Positions 19,076 through 28,493 of a stretch of 64,000 bases of DNA are shown piece by piece. Positions within the stretch are counted from its first letter, which is position 1. Each line of letters opens with the position of its first letter. The position numbers and the translations under genes were made by a program. The stretch is from GCA-2748575 sp965222725. GTDB taxonomy: Bacteria; Pseudomonadota; Gammaproteobacteria; Pseudomonadales; Ketobacteraceae. The stretch is taken from the NCBI GenBank assembly GCA_965222725.1, contig OZ244969.1:1798001-1862000 (forward strand), read 5' to 3'. Below the pieces are notes generated by a model. It did not search any database and was not told where the DNA came from. It saw only the letters and a list, made by a program, of their open reading frames with translations.

Positions 19076-20008
19076 TCAGGCGGGTTGCGCCACTGGATGC
19101 AGACCGTCGCCTATCCGAGGGCCGGACTGGTGCTTCCGTACCGCCTCGAACGCCTTGTGGGTGTCGTTGGTTTTCTCGTAAACACGCTTCCAGACCCTGA
19201 TAATCTCCCGATTGTCATCATCCCAAGGGTGGAAGGTGGGGGAGAAGTAGGGAAAGATGCCTGCCAGCACTTTGGACAGAATGCCCGGTTTAAGGAACAG
19301 AATCCTGGTCATGTAGGCCGCTGAACGCAGGTTGAGGATTTGCTTGTCCTTATAGAGCAGGAACGCCTGATTGCCGACCATGAGCGGAAAGCCGAGAGTG
19401 ATAGCCAGCAGCATGCCGCTGGTGCGCAGGCGATAACTACGCAGGCCGCCACCGCTGGCGTCGACGAACACATCAAAGCTGACACTCTTGTGTTCAGTTT
19501 CCTCAACGAAGTGCCAGTACAGCATGGCACGTAATTCAGGATGTGTTTCATCGAATAGCTCCGGGTGCTCCAGCAGCACCGCGGAAATGATAGCAGTGAA
19601 ATGCTCGAACGCCGCCGCAATAGAGCTTTGCATGTCATCGCTCAGGCGATGCTGGAGCTCCTTGCGAATGTGCTTGAAGATCCCCTCGACCTTGTCGATA
19701 GGGACGCCCTGTTGCACGCATATGGCGTTCATCTCGTCATGCTCACGGGCATGGATGCGCTCCTGGCGGATGAACTCCAGCGCGGCCTTGCGCACTTCCG
19801 GGTCGCGCAATTTATCGAGCTGACGCCGTGCTGAATTCATTACCCAGCGCTCCCCATCCGGCACTGCGGCCAGAATGGCATTCATCCAATGTGTACACCA
19901 GGGGTCTTTGTTAAACCAGTGGCGCGCGACCGTCTCACAGTTCATTGGGAAATGGATGTCGCGCGTTACAACTTCGTCATAACCGATCTTTCGACTTGCC
20001 AGCGCCAT
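19076..20008 (-). CDS. PF10118-family 'metal-dependent hydrolase', copy 1
   Basis: A 310-residue protein, first gene of module 1. It shares with copies 2 and 3 in this window FIxQExxHxxxHDxxN, EHFTA and WHxxEExEHKxVxxDVF/Y. The family is named as predicted metal-dependent hydrolases. The spacing of Glu and His ligands (QExxH in one helix, EExEH in another) reminds me more of ferritin-like diiron proteins, so an oxygenase or desaturase role is possible. AGGAG precedes the start ATG. The shared operator lies about 40 bases upstream. Confidence 0.8.
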   Translation of the reverse strand: MALASRKIGYDEVVTRDIHFPMNCETVARHWFNKDPWCTHWMNAILAAVPDGERWVMNSARRQLDKLRDPEVRKAALEFIRQERIHAREHDEMNAICVQQGVPIDKVEGIFKHIRKELQHRLSDDMQSSIAAAFEHFTAIISAVLLEHPELFDETHPELRAMLYWHFVEETEHKSVSFDVFVDASGGGLRSYRLRTSGMLLAITLGFPLMVGNQAFLLYKDKQILNLRSAAYMTRILFLKPGILSKVLAGIFPYFSPTFHPWDDDNREIIRVWKRVYEKTNDTHKAFEAVRKHQSGPRIGDGLHPVAQPA

Positions 20009-20046
20009 TTGTCTGTTCTCCTAGTAGATTTCTTCATACTATTTAA

Positions 20047-20091
20047 TTGGTCGACCAACCATATTATGTGTCTTGGTGACCTAATGGTCAA
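20047..20091 (-). promoter_or_regulatory. Promoter and operator A for module 1
   Basis: On the - strand: -35 TTGACC (20086-20091), 17-base spacer, -10 CATAAT (20063-20068), then at once the operator ATGGTTGGTCGACCAA (20047-20062). The core TTGGTCGACCAA is a perfect 12-bp palindrome. The position over the likely transcription start fits a repressor site. The same motif precedes three other operons in the window. The divergent TetR gene at 20254 is the obvious candidate regulator. Confidence 0.7.
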
Positions 20092-20253
20092 GCAGGTGTT
20101 AAACAAAAGGGTGGAAGATGTGTGTATTTGGCACAAAAGAAGGATCGCTTTGAGAGTTGCTGATCAAGTGGGAGCGGGGTTGTAGAATTGAAAAAGGTGC
20201 GCTACGGAAACATATCGACTAAAATCATCGGCTTGCTTACGCAGGAGGATGAA

Positions 20254-20856
20254 GTGAAAAAGAAAAGAGAGCCCCAGCAAGTAAAAGGGTCTGACCGCGA
20301 CTTTGTGTTAAATTCAGCCGCTCGGCTGTTTCGAGAGCAGGGCTATGATCGGACGACCGTGAAAGAAATTGCCGAAGCATGCAATTTACTACCCGGAAGC
20401 CTTCATTATCGCTATAAAGCCAAGGAAGACATTCTTGTTGATTTGATGCGGCTGGGCTTGGAGCATGCTTCGAGCGCTGTCTACAGAGCGGTGACAAGCG
20501 CAACAGATCCTGTAGAGCAATTACGGCTAGGCATAAATTCGCACCTGGAATTAGTAGTCAGTGGCTCGGATTTGGTCTACGTGCTGCTGTTCGAATGGCG
20601 CTCCTTGCGCGGTGAAGCACGAGCGGAAATGATCGAACTGCGTGACCGCTACGAGGCATTATGGGGCGCTATGCTTAGGTCTCTTGCAGATGTAGGGGTG
20701 CTACGTGAGGACGTTGATCAGGATTTGCTGCGCCTTATTGGTCTTGGAGCACTCAACTGGGTAGCAACCTGGTTTCGTGAAGATGGTCGCTATTCGCTTG
20801 AGGAGATAGGTGATTTCGTCTGGCGAGTGATTCGCGACGCGGTGCTTAAGGATTAG
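20254..20856 (+). CDS. TetR-family transcriptional regulator
   Basis: A 200-residue protein starting at GTG 20254. I chose this start because AGGAGG lies six bases upstream; the frame is open further back to 20188 but without such a site. The N-terminus has the TetR helix-turn-helix: AARLFREQGYDRTTVKEIAE followed by GSLHYRYKAKEDIL. The C-terminal 130 residues are the ligand/dimer domain. It is divergent from module 1 with operator A in the gap, and ends tail to tail with the RND operon. I infer that it represses the four operons carrying the shared operator, with a pathway metabolite or CoA ester as inducer. Confidence 0.88.
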   Translation: MKKKREPQQVKGSDRDFVLNSAARLFREQGYDRTTVKEIAEACNLLPGSLHYRYKAKEDILVDLMRLGLEHASSAVYRAVTSATDPVEQLRLGINSHLELVVSGSDLVYVLLFEWRSLRGEARAEMIELRDRYEALWGAMLRSLADVGVLREDVDQDLLRLIGLGALNWVATWFREDGRYSLEEIGDFVWRVIRDAVLKD

Positions 20857-20868
20857 GTGCATAGTTCC

Positions 20869-23800
20869 TCATCTGCTTTCCAAACGAAACGCCAATGCGT
20901 AAAGCGCTGGCACGAACAAAAGCGTAATGGCGGTGCCTAAAATGACACCACCAATCAGAACATACGCCATCGGCCCCCAGAAAATATCGGTCGTCAAAGG
21001 GATGAACGCAAGCGCAGCTGCCAAAGCGGTTAGCACCACCGGTCTTGCGCGCCTGACAGCTGCCTCGACGACCGCATCTGACGGCAGCATGCCATCCTCA
21101 AGGTTATCGCTGACCTGCTGAGTTAGAATTAGAGTATTGCGCATTAATATGCCCGCCAATCCGATCAGCCCAAGTAAGGCGACAAATCCGAAAGGCTGCT
21201 TGAAAACCAGCAGTGCTACGACAGAGCCAATGACGCCCAAGGGTGCTGTTAAAAGCACTATCACAACACCAGGAAAACTTCGCATTTGCAGCACCACGCA
21301 AGTTACCATCAGGGCAATCATCAGTGGGAAAACCTGATTTATAGAGTCCTCTGCTTCTTGTGAACGTTCCAGACTACCCGCAATATCAATCCTGTAACCA
21401 TCAGGGAGCGCTGCATGAATTGATTCCAGATCCGCCCATAATGCTTTGGTGACATCTTGTGGCTGCGCATTCTTTACCTCCCCGCGAACAGCCAGAAAGA
21501 GCTCTCGATTGTGTCGTCGAATCATGGCATCTTCGTAAGCCAGTTTCACCTCGCCCAGATGCGAAAGTGGTATCTTTTGACCCTGTTCATTGCGGAGTTC
21601 ATAAATGGGCGGCTCATTTTGGGCTCGCTTGGCACCCTGGCCGCGAACGTAGACATCAACAGTTCTGATGTCTTGTCTGACCTCAGCTATTGGAACTCCA
21701 TCTGTTCGATATTGCATTTGTTGAGCAACTGAGAGTGGTGTCAATCCCATTAGTCGAAGGCGCTGTTCATCTATTTCCAGCTTCAATGTCGGTACACGTT
21801 GATCCCACTCCAAATGCGGATTGACGACGTGAGGGTTGTGGGACATGACCTCCCTGACTTGGTGGGCCACTTTCCTTAAGGTCGCAGGGTCTTGTCCGAC
21901 GACACGGAAGCTGACAGGCCAGTCAACTGGCGGCCCGAACAACAGGCGTCTGATACGAATACGCGCCTCGGCAAAAGTACCATTGGCAACATGTTGGTCT
22001 AATGCAGCAATAATTCGGTCACGCTCAACCGGTCCCGTCGTTGTTACGATTATTTTAGCAAACGAAGAGTCCGGATGCTCGGGGTTGACCGAGATGAAAA
22101 AACGTGGCGCCCCGCCACCGACATAACTGGCGTAGTTTTCAACACCACCCATGGAATCTAATAGTTCTTCAAGACGTTTGACGGTCGTATCCGTTGTCGT
22201 GACCGATGTACCTGGTGCTAGATTCACATCGATCAAAATTTCGGGCCGATCCGAGCCTGGGAAGAACTGTTTTTCCACCGGCCCTACCATGCCTGCGACG
22301 CTTAGCACTAACATCGCAAAGGTAATAAAGACCACGGTCCGCCGATGGCGAACACACCACGTAATCAAGGCCCGTAGATACTCGTACACCCGGGATGACT
22401 TGTAGTGATCGCCCATATTGCCGGGTTTCTGCTTGGGTGCACGTAAAATCTTTACGCCCAAATAAGGGGTAAAAGTAACGGCCACCAACCAACTGATAAT
22501 GAGCGAAAAAGCCAAAACCCAAAATATATTGCCAGCGTATTCACCTACCCCAGATTTGGCAAATCCAATCGGAACAAAACCAAACATGGTAACCAGAGTG
22601 CCGAATAGCATAGGCGAAGCTGTCGCATTCCAGGCATGAGTGGCGGCACTTACTTTACTCCAACCTTCTTCCAGTTTTACCAACATCATTTCAATCGCAA
22701 TGATGGCATCATCAACCAATAAACCCAACGCGATGATTAGTGCCCCTAAGGTAATACGATCCAGATTGATATTGGCGGATTTCATCAGCACAAACGTCAG
22801 CCCCAGGGTGATTGGAACAGCGATACCCACGATCAAACCGGCGCGCAGTCCTAATGATAAAAATCCAATACTCATCACCACGATTACGGCCACCAGAAAC
22901 TTCACCTGGAACAAATTAACTGCCGCTTTAATGGCATCCGTCTGATTGGTGATTTGATCCAGTTCCATACCCAAGGGAAGCTCAGCTCTTGTTTTGCTTA
23001 GAAACGCGTCAAGGCGTTCACCAAATACTAATCCGTTTTCACCCTTGTTCATGACCACGCCGACCAGTATTGCATCTTCTCCATTGACACGAGCAAAATA
23101 CGACGGTGGTTCCTCGTAACCTTGCGTAATGACGGCAATATCACCCAGCCGGATTAGATGGTCACCGGCACGGATAGGGACCTGTGCCAATCGCTGAGGA
23201 TCAGACAGATCTGAATCGAGCCGAAACCTTAGGCGCGGCCCGGTGGTGTCAATCTGACCGGCCGGGATAAGCGTATTGTATGCTCTTATCGCGTCGAATA
23301 CGGCTTGGGATGAGATGCCGCTGTTCGTCATAACAACGTTGTCTAAATCGACATAGACTCTCTCTTCGCGCTCGGCGATCAAATCGGCTTTGCGGGCACC
23401 GGGAATGAGTTGTAATTCATCTCGGAGCCGCTCGGCGTAACGTGTTAATTTTCGCACCGGAAGGCCGGGCGCAGAAAGGCTAAATAGGCTGAAATACACA
23501 TCGGAAAAGTCATCATTGACGATCGGCCCTATAACCCCTTCAGGCAAATGTGAAGACAGATCCAGCATGCGCTTTCTAACCTGAAACTGTAGTTCCGGCG
23601 TTTTATTCTGTGGCGTGTAATCATGAAATTGAACCTGGATATCAGCCCGGCCTGCCTTGATTGTCGTTTTGATTTCGTCAAGATATTCAATTTTCTGGAT
23701 GCTCTTCTCGATTGGGTGAACCACTTGCTGTTCGATCTCTGCAGGAGTGGCACCAGGCCAGACTGCTGAAACCACTAACATTTGCAGTGTAATAGAAGGG

Positions 23801-23919
23801 TCTTCCGCACGTCCCAATGAGGCAAAAGCATAAGCCCCTGCGAACACGGATAAAATCAGGAAATACAGCGTAACGGATCGCTCCCGTACTGCAAGTGCCG
23901 ATAGATTAGGAAAGCTCAT
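20869..23919 (-). CDS. RND efflux transporter permease (AcrB/CzcA superfamily)
   Basis: A 1016-residue inner-membrane transporter with the two-fold RND layout: a first membrane helix after residue 15, a large periplasmic loop, helices near 330-520 including GLLVDDAIIAIE (TM4 Asp pair of the proton relay), a second loop, and a last bundle to the end. Its start overlaps the stop of the adaptor gene by ATGA. No outer-membrane channel gene is nearby, so it probably shares one. It likely exports hydrophobic compounds linked to the neighbouring catabolic genes. Confidence 0.9.
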   Translation of the reverse strand: MSFPNLSALAVRERSVTLYFLILSVFAGAYAFASLGRAEDPSITLQMLVVSAVWPGATPAEIEQQVVHPIEKSIQKIEYLDEIKTTIKAGRADIQVQFHDYTPQNKTPELQFQVRKRMLDLSSHLPEGVIGPIVNDDFSDVYFSLFSLSAPGLPVRKLTRYAERLRDELQLIPGARKADLIAEREERVYVDLDNVVMTNSGISSQAVFDAIRAYNTLIPAGQIDTTGPRLRFRLDSDLSDPQRLAQVPIRAGDHLIRLGDIAVITQGYEEPPSYFARVNGEDAILVGVVMNKGENGLVFGERLDAFLSKTRAELPLGMELDQITNQTDAIKAAVNLFQVKFLVAVIVVMSIGFLSLGLRAGLIVGIAVPITLGLTFVLMKSANINLDRITLGALIIALGLLVDDAIIAIEMMLVKLEEGWSKVSAATHAWNATASPMLFGTLVTMFGFVPIGFAKSGVGEYAGNIFWVLAFSLIISWLVAVTFTPYLGVKILRAPKQKPGNMGDHYKSSRVYEYLRALITWCVRHRRTVVFITFAMLVLSVAGMVGPVEKQFFPGSDRPEILIDVNLAPGTSVTTTDTTVKRLEELLDSMGGVENYASYVGGGAPRFFISVNPEHPDSSFAKIIVTTTGPVERDRIIAALDQHVANGTFAEARIRIRRLLFGPPVDWPVSFRVVGQDPATLRKVAHQVREVMSHNPHVVNPHLEWDQRVPTLKLEIDEQRLRLMGLTPLSVAQQMQYRTDGVPIAEVRQDIRTVDVYVRGQGAKRAQNEPPIYELRNEQGQKIPLSHLGEVKLAYEDAMIRRHNRELFLAVRGEVKNAQPQDVTKALWADLESIHAALPDGYRIDIAGSLERSQEAEDSINQVFPLMIALMVTCVVLQMRSFPGVVIVLLTAPLGVIGSVVALLVFKQPFGFVALLGLIGLAGILMRNTLILTQQVSDNLEDGMLPSDAVVEAAVRRARPVVLTALAAALAFIPLTTDIFWGPMAYVLIGGVILGTAITLLFVPALYALAFRLESR

Positions 23920-24962
23920 TGCGCGTATTCTTTAACAGGCATTCCTGGTACTAGCAGATGAGTACCTAAGGCGATAACTCGATCACCAGTCTTAAGGTCT
24001 TGCCCTTGAATTTGAGCTGAGTTAGGCGTCACCCCAACCACCGCAACGGTCTGGGGTTGGGCCTGTTGATCGACAATTTGCCAGATTTGGGTATTACTTC
24101 CTCGCTCATCCAGTGCCGCCAGTGGAACTGAATAGACCTGTGTGGGAGAGTCAGGGACCATCATGCTGACCTTGACCAGCATACCCAACTGTAACTCGCT
24201 ACCAGAGGACTCAATCTGATAACGAGAACGCCAGGTTCTGCTGTATTCGTTAGCGGCGCCAGCGGTTTCACGAAGCTTTAGTGGTATGCGGGCATCATCG
24301 ATATGGGCTAGCGCTTCTGTCGGTGGAAAAACGCTCCTAGGTAGGAAAACTTCGATCTCTAACTCGCGAGTATCAGCCAATATTCCTAGGGGTTGTCCAG
24401 ACTTTACCACTTGCCCCGGCATCCCTGTGACATTCACCAAGATACCTGGCCTTGTGGCGGTTAGGGACGTATGCTGAAGCGCAATTTCTGCTTGTCGAAG
24501 TCTAGCCTGGGCAGCCTCTTTTCGCGCTTGCGCTGCACGTTTGGACAACAAGGAAGCTTCAAATATACGTTGGCTAATACTGTTCTGTTCGATCAAGCGG
24601 CTGTCCCGAGCGAGGTTGGATTCCGCGTGTATCAATTCAGCTTCAGCAGCTGTCAATTGGGCCTTTGCAGCCTCCAGGCTTTGTTCAAATTCCCTTGCGT
24701 CCAACAAGAATAATGGCTCGCCGGTTGCAACAATTTGACCGGAGTCCACATACCGTTTCAGAATTCGGCCACTGACTTGAAAGGCTATCGCAACCTCTGT
24801 ACGTGCGCGTACTGTGCCTGTAAACCCTTGGGGCGCGGTCGGAGAAGGCTCTGACAATACCGCAGTGTATACTGGATGTGGTTTGTTCAGTACAGTATCT
24901 AAGTGAGAGGACTCCTGACAGCCATACAGTGTTAACAGCGAAAGAAAGAGAGCTAGACGCAT
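23916..24962 (-). CDS. RND efflux periplasmic adaptor, lipoprotein
   Basis: A 348-residue membrane fusion protein. I place the start at ATG 24962 because it gives a compact lipoprotein signal (LSLLTLYGC); the frame is open to 25040 but that would add an odd Cys-rich leader. It has the order expected of adaptors: lipoyl half (VSGRILKRYVDSGQIV), a coiled-coil hairpin rich in Ala, Glu and Arg (about 85-155), second lipoyl half and a beta-barrel domain. It overlaps the permease gene by four bases, so they are one operon. Confidence 0.88.
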   Translation of the reverse strand: MRLALFLSLLTLYGCQESSHLDTVLNKPHPVYTAVLSEPSPTAPQGFTGTVRARTEVAIAFQVSGRILKRYVDSGQIVATGEPLFLLDAREFEQSLEAAKAQLTAAEAELIHAESNLARDSRLIEQNSISQRIFEASLLSKRAAQARKEAAQARLRQAEIALQHTSLTATRPGILVNVTGMPGQVVKSGQPLGILADTRELEIEVFLPRSVFPPTEALAHIDDARIPLKLRETAGAANEYSRTWRSRYQIESSGSELQLGMLVKVSMMVPDSPTQVYSVPLAALDERGSNTQIWQIVDQQAQPQTVAVVGVTPNSAQIQGQDLKTGDRVIALGTHLLVPGMPVKEYAQ

Positions 24963-25040
24963 GAAAAGTAAAACCCCGGCAATTAATGAACGTGAGCGTA
25001 CACATAGCATATCGGGCCATGGTAAGCAGAGAAAACACAC

Positions 25041-25552
25041 ACACAGATAGCCGTGCTGCGTTAATAATTGCGAATCATCCTGGGAGGTCGATCTGAATAA
25101 TATGCATTAACTTTCATGTTTGCTGCTATTGGCAATATGGTGAAATACCAGACATCGAGGAACAATGGTTAGCGTCCTTAAGCTCTAGCTCCAAGAGGGG
25201 GGCCTCCACTAATTGCCGGTCGGTTGAAGATACATTATTTGGCTTCGAATCATTTGATTCACTCACAACACTAACAAGAAATACGTTTATCGCTGTTAAG
25301 CAGCCAAGCATAGCAATGAACTCAAGCACGATGACCCCCCTTTTGAAGATAAACGTAAAGTAGCGCACATCCAGGGGTTGGTCAACCACCCAATACCCGT
25401 GCAGCAAGTCTATAGTATTGAGGATGAGGAGAAGAAGGGGCAAATAAGCAGACACCTACGCTACATGGCCACCTGGCTCAAAATCGTGGGTTTTCGTTCA
25501 GATGCCCCCCCCGCTGGTCCGTTATGCCGTCGCAGAGTCTGACAGAGGAATT
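25041..25552. other. Intergenic stretch; a small - strand frame of doubtful reality
   Basis: No recognisable gene. A 109-codon frame on the - strand (25126-25455) would encode a protein with one or two hydrophobic segments (LPLLLLILNTIDLL and AMLGCLTAINVFLV), but it has no family match that I know and no ribosome site. GGTTGGTCAACC at about 25376-25387 resembles a weak copy of the shared operator. Confidence 0.3.
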
Positions 25553-25606
25553 TTGTTTCTTGCTAAAATGTCTTGGTATAGTATTGATATTTGGTTGGGC
25601 AGCCAA
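25553..25606 (+). promoter_or_regulatory. Promoter and operator B for the catabolic operon
   Basis: -35 TTGTTT (25553-25558), 18-base spacer, -10 TATAGT (25577-25582), then operator TTGGTTGGGCAGCCAA at 25591-25606. The first gene of the operon starts at 25659. Motif and placement match operators A and C. Confidence 0.7.
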
Positions 25607-25658
25607 TAGAATATCCGTAGTGGTTGACACCCTGTGAAGGCTTGTACGGAGGCCCTTT

Positions 25659-26531
25659 ATGATGAACGCGATACCAATAAAGCCACGAAAAGTAACCTTT
25701 GATGTGTCTACTGTTCCACGACATTGGAATGGTGGAGACCCTGTGCTAACTCGTTTCTTTGATGCCCTGTCAGTGCATTTCCCTGAGGGTGAACGGTTTT
25801 TTATCCAGTCGGTACGGAATTTCCAGGATCGGGTAAAGGAGCCAGGTTTGCGTGAGGATATTCGCCACTTTATTCGTCAAGAGGGGCAGCATGGTATTGT
25901 CCACGATCGCTTCAATGAGGTGATGGTTGGGCAGGGTGTTGATGTTGACAAGATTACCAGCAATCTGCGGCGTTTCATTCGCTCATCACAAAAGTACTTG
26001 CCAGAGAAGTATCAGCTGGCGATGACTGCGGCATTCGAACATTTTACTGCCACTCTGGGCGAGGCAATGCTCAAGGATGAAACTGACATGTTTGCCGAAG
26101 CAGACCCTGTGATGAGGGCGATGTTTCTCTGGCATGGTGTGGAAGAGGTTGAGCATAAGGCAGTAGCCTACGACGTCTACCAAACGGCGGCGGGCGGCGG
26201 TTATCTGTCACGGGTCTCGGCGTTGGTAGTGACCATGCTAATGATTCATCTGGTGGTCGGGCCAGTGTTCGTGAACATGTTGCGTCTAGATGGCGCCATG
26301 CGCCAGCCTGGGGTGTTGATGCGTGGGCTGAATCGTCTCTATGGCCGACGTGGTATTCTAACTCGAATGTTGCCTGAATTCTTGGCCTGGTTTCGCCCCG
26401 GCTTTCATCCTTGGGATACGGGCATGCCAGAGAAAGTGGCGGCATGGCTGGAAGAGTATGGGGATCATGGCGACCCAATGCGTGCATCCGCTGCCGTTTA
26501 CGGAAGCTCGCCGATGAGCGAGGCAGCCTGA
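25659..26531 (+). CDS. PF10118-family 'metal-dependent hydrolase', copy 2
   Basis: A 290-residue homologue of the proteins at 19076 and 41001, first gene of the catabolic operon. It keeps FIRQEGQHGIVHDRFN, AFEHFTA and WHGVEEVEHKAVAYDVY. As in the others, paired Glu/His motifs suggest two metal ions in a helical bundle. GGAGG lies six bases before the ATG. The C-terminal third has one hydrophobic stretch (VVTMLMIHLVVGPVFVN), so it may be membrane-attached. Confidence 0.8.
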   Translation: MMNAIPIKPRKVTFDVSTVPRHWNGGDPVLTRFFDALSVHFPEGERFFIQSVRNFQDRVKEPGLREDIRHFIRQEGQHGIVHDRFNEVMVGQGVDVDKITSNLRRFIRSSQKYLPEKYQLAMTAAFEHFTATLGEAMLKDETDMFAEADPVMRAMFLWHGVEEVEHKAVAYDVYQTAAGGGYLSRVSALVVTMLMIHLVVGPVFVNMLRLDGAMRQPGVLMRGLNRLYGRRGILTRMLPEFLAWFRPGFHPWDTGMPEKVAAWLEEYGDHGDPMRASAAVYGSSPMSEAA

Positions 26532-26552
26532 GTGGATGGCGAAAAGGCGGTT

Positions 26553-27521
26553 ATGACTCACTGCCATAGGCCGGGCAGGCACTGTGGCAGTTCAGCAATA
26601 CGTGACTTACTTGAGTACCATGGCTTATTTATGAGCGAAGCTTGCTGTTTCGGCCTTGGGGCTGGGCTCGGTATTACTTACGTGGAGATACCAGGCTCCA
26701 GTACCCCTTTCATTGTTCATGTGCGCTCAATGGGGTTCGAGGAGAAGGTGTTTAATACCTTAGAGGTTCCCTTTTCTTGGACCAGTTACAGCAACAAGCC
26801 GTCTGCCAGCACCGATCTCTACCAGGCATTGCATGAAAACCGACCTGCATTGCTTTTAACGGATATCTATCATCTGCCTTATTTTGGCAGTAGCACGCAT
26901 TTTCCAGGGCATGCCATTGTGGCATGGCTCCGCAACGAAGAGCGCAACGAGGTGCTGGTTAGCGATACGGAGCGCCCGGATTTAATTGCGGTTGCGGCTA
27001 AGAACTTGGCTGATGCACGTTTCTCGACCGCGCCACCCTTCATTCATCACGGTAACATGTTCGCGCCTCACGCCATTGATTCCAGTGTAACTCCAGAACG
27101 TGTGCGGCGAGCAATCTTCGACAATGCCTACGCGTTGGCTAATGGAAACCGTTTTAGCGGGCTTGCGGCTTTGGATACCTGGGTTGATGCGCTACCACGC
27201 TGGTCAGCGGAGGAAAACTGGCGATGGTCGTTGCGCTTTGCCTATCAGGTGATCGAAAAGCGCGGTACAGGTGGCGCTGGATTCCGTGCCATGTATGCCG
27301 ATTTTTTGGAAGAAGTGGGAGAAATGCTCCCCGCTGTAATTCATGCGAATTTAGTAGAATTAATGCGCAGTGCGGCAGCGAGTTGGTCTGGTTTGGCTGA
27401 GACTTTGAAACAGGGCTCCGAGTCAATGGTGTTCCCCTTCGTTGAAATAAAGAGCGCCATTAATCATGTAAAGATGCGCGAGTCACATTACGTGAAGTAT
27501 GCGCTGGATGTCCTGGCCTAA
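26553..27521 (+). CDS. BtrH-like acyltransferase/peptidase-like protein (BtrH_N plus DUF4872)
   Basis: A 322-residue protein. The N-terminus, GRHCGSSAIRDLLEYHGL followed by FGLGAGLGI, matches the BtrH N-terminal domain, in which the Cys is the likely nucleophile; the rest fits the DUF4872 region usually fused to it. BtrH moves an acyl group from a carrier protein to an amine in butirosin biosynthesis. Here no antibiotic genes are present and the gene lies between a PF10118 gene and two thioesterases, so it may act on an acyl-CoA. I chose ATG 26553, preceded by AAGGCGG; the frame opens at GTG 26532 directly after the previous stop. Confidence 0.75.
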   Translation: MTHCHRPGRHCGSSAIRDLLEYHGLFMSEACCFGLGAGLGITYVEIPGSSTPFIVHVRSMGFEEKVFNTLEVPFSWTSYSNKPSASTDLYQALHENRPALLLTDIYHLPYFGSSTHFPGHAIVAWLRNEERNEVLVSDTERPDLIAVAAKNLADARFSTAPPFIHHGNMFAPHAIDSSVTPERVRRAIFDNAYALANGNRFSGLAALDTWVDALPRWSAEENWRWSLRFAYQVIEKRGTGGAGFRAMYADFLEEVGEMLPAVIHANLVELMRSAAASWSGLAETLKQGSESMVFPFVEIKSAINHVKMRESHYVKYALDVLA

Positions 27522-27575
27522 GTCACAGCAAATCCATAGGTTCTTGGATGCAATTAATTATATAAGAAGTTACCA

Positions 27576-28052
27576 ATGATTGAGGAAGATACCTTGGCGG
27601 CGGATCGTAATATGACCATCGCCGAAACATTTTTTGGAACATCTCATCCCTTGTTCAATGCGTTTGGTGTACAGGTGGAAGAAATCGGCAAGGGGCGAGC
27701 AGTGATGAGTCTTGCCTGCCGTCCTGTCCTTTGCAATCGAGTTGAGGGTGTTCATCGCGGAGTGGTAGTCACGTTGCTAGACACCAATTGTGGGCTGGCG
27801 ATATTTTCGCGACTCGGTGATATGCGTCCGATTGCCACTATTGATCTTCGTGTCGACTTTATCAAGGAAGCGCCTAGCGGGGAGGGTATTTTCAGTGAGG
27901 TGGAGTGTTATGCGGTGCAGGGTGATATAGCTTACGTCCGCGGGCGCGCTTACGCGTGCTCTGATCACTCTTTGTTGGCTTCGGTGTCAGGCTCCTTTGC
28001 TGTTGGTACTCTTGGTCCAGCGTTTGATTCAGCGATGAAAGAAAGGAGCTAG
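27576..28052 (+). CDS. Hotdog-fold thioesterase, PaaI-like, first copy
   Basis: A 158-residue single-domain hotdog protein. The region VEGVHRGVVVTLLDTNCGLAIF matches the PaaI/YdiI active-site helix, where an acidic residue (here Asp in TLLDTN) acts on the thioester, and the following TIDLRVDFIKEA is the usual strand. It would release or proofread acyl-CoA esters. Three bases separate it from the second copy. Confidence 0.82.
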   Translation: MIEEDTLAADRNMTIAETFFGTSHPLFNAFGVQVEEIGKGRAVMSLACRPVLCNRVEGVHRGVVVTLLDTNCGLAIFSRLGDMRPIATIDLRVDFIKEAPSGEGIFSEVECYAVQGDIAYVRGRAYACSDHSLLASVSGSFAVGTLGPAFDSAMKERS

Positions 28053-28055
28053 GAA

Positions 28056-28478
28056 ATGAGTGAACCAACTGTGTTTGAAGCTCCACGAATGAATAAAGTG
28101 CAGAAAGAGATGCTTGTGAATACCCCTTTTGTGGAGTTTCTGGGGCTTGAAGCGGTGGATTCGGATAAAGGTATAGCTTATCAATTGTCTTTCCGTGAGG
28201 AGCATATCGGCAATACACTGCTACGCACTTTTCACGGAGGCATTCTCGCTAGTTTTGGCGAAATCACAGCGGCCCTCTATCTGGTGCAATCGCTTGATCT
28301 GGATAAAGAACCTTCGTGTAACAGTATGACCTTTGACTATCTCCGTCCCGCGTTTGCTGGGAGCATTCGTGCCGAGCCTCGCCTTATCCGTGCTGGCAGA
28401 CGTTTTATCGTTGTTTCTGTCGATATCTATCTGGAAAAGAAACTCGTCTCAATCGGACGTTTTATCTACACCCGTTAA
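28056..28478 (+). CDS. Hotdog-fold thioesterase, PaaI-like, second copy
   Basis: A 140-residue hotdog protein with HGGILASFGEITAALYL, the PaaI helix with Glu in the acidic position, then SMTFDYLRPAFAG. It differs a good deal from its neighbour, so the two may work on different acyl-CoAs or form a mixed oligomer. AGGAG lies near its start. Confidence 0.82.
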   Translation: MSEPTVFEAPRMNKVQKEMLVNTPFVEFLGLEAVDSDKGIAYQLSFREEHIGNTLLRTFHGGILASFGEITAALYLVQSLDLDKEPSCNSMTFDYLRPAFAGSIRAEPRLIRAGRRFIVVSVDIYLEKKLVSIGRFIYTR

Positions 28479-28493
28479 TATAAGGAGCTTGTT

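Noticed and set aside
25126..25455. A 109-codon - strand frame with hydrophobic segments.
   Set aside because: No ribosome site, no recognisable family, and the region around it looks non-coding; mentioned only as a doubtful frame.
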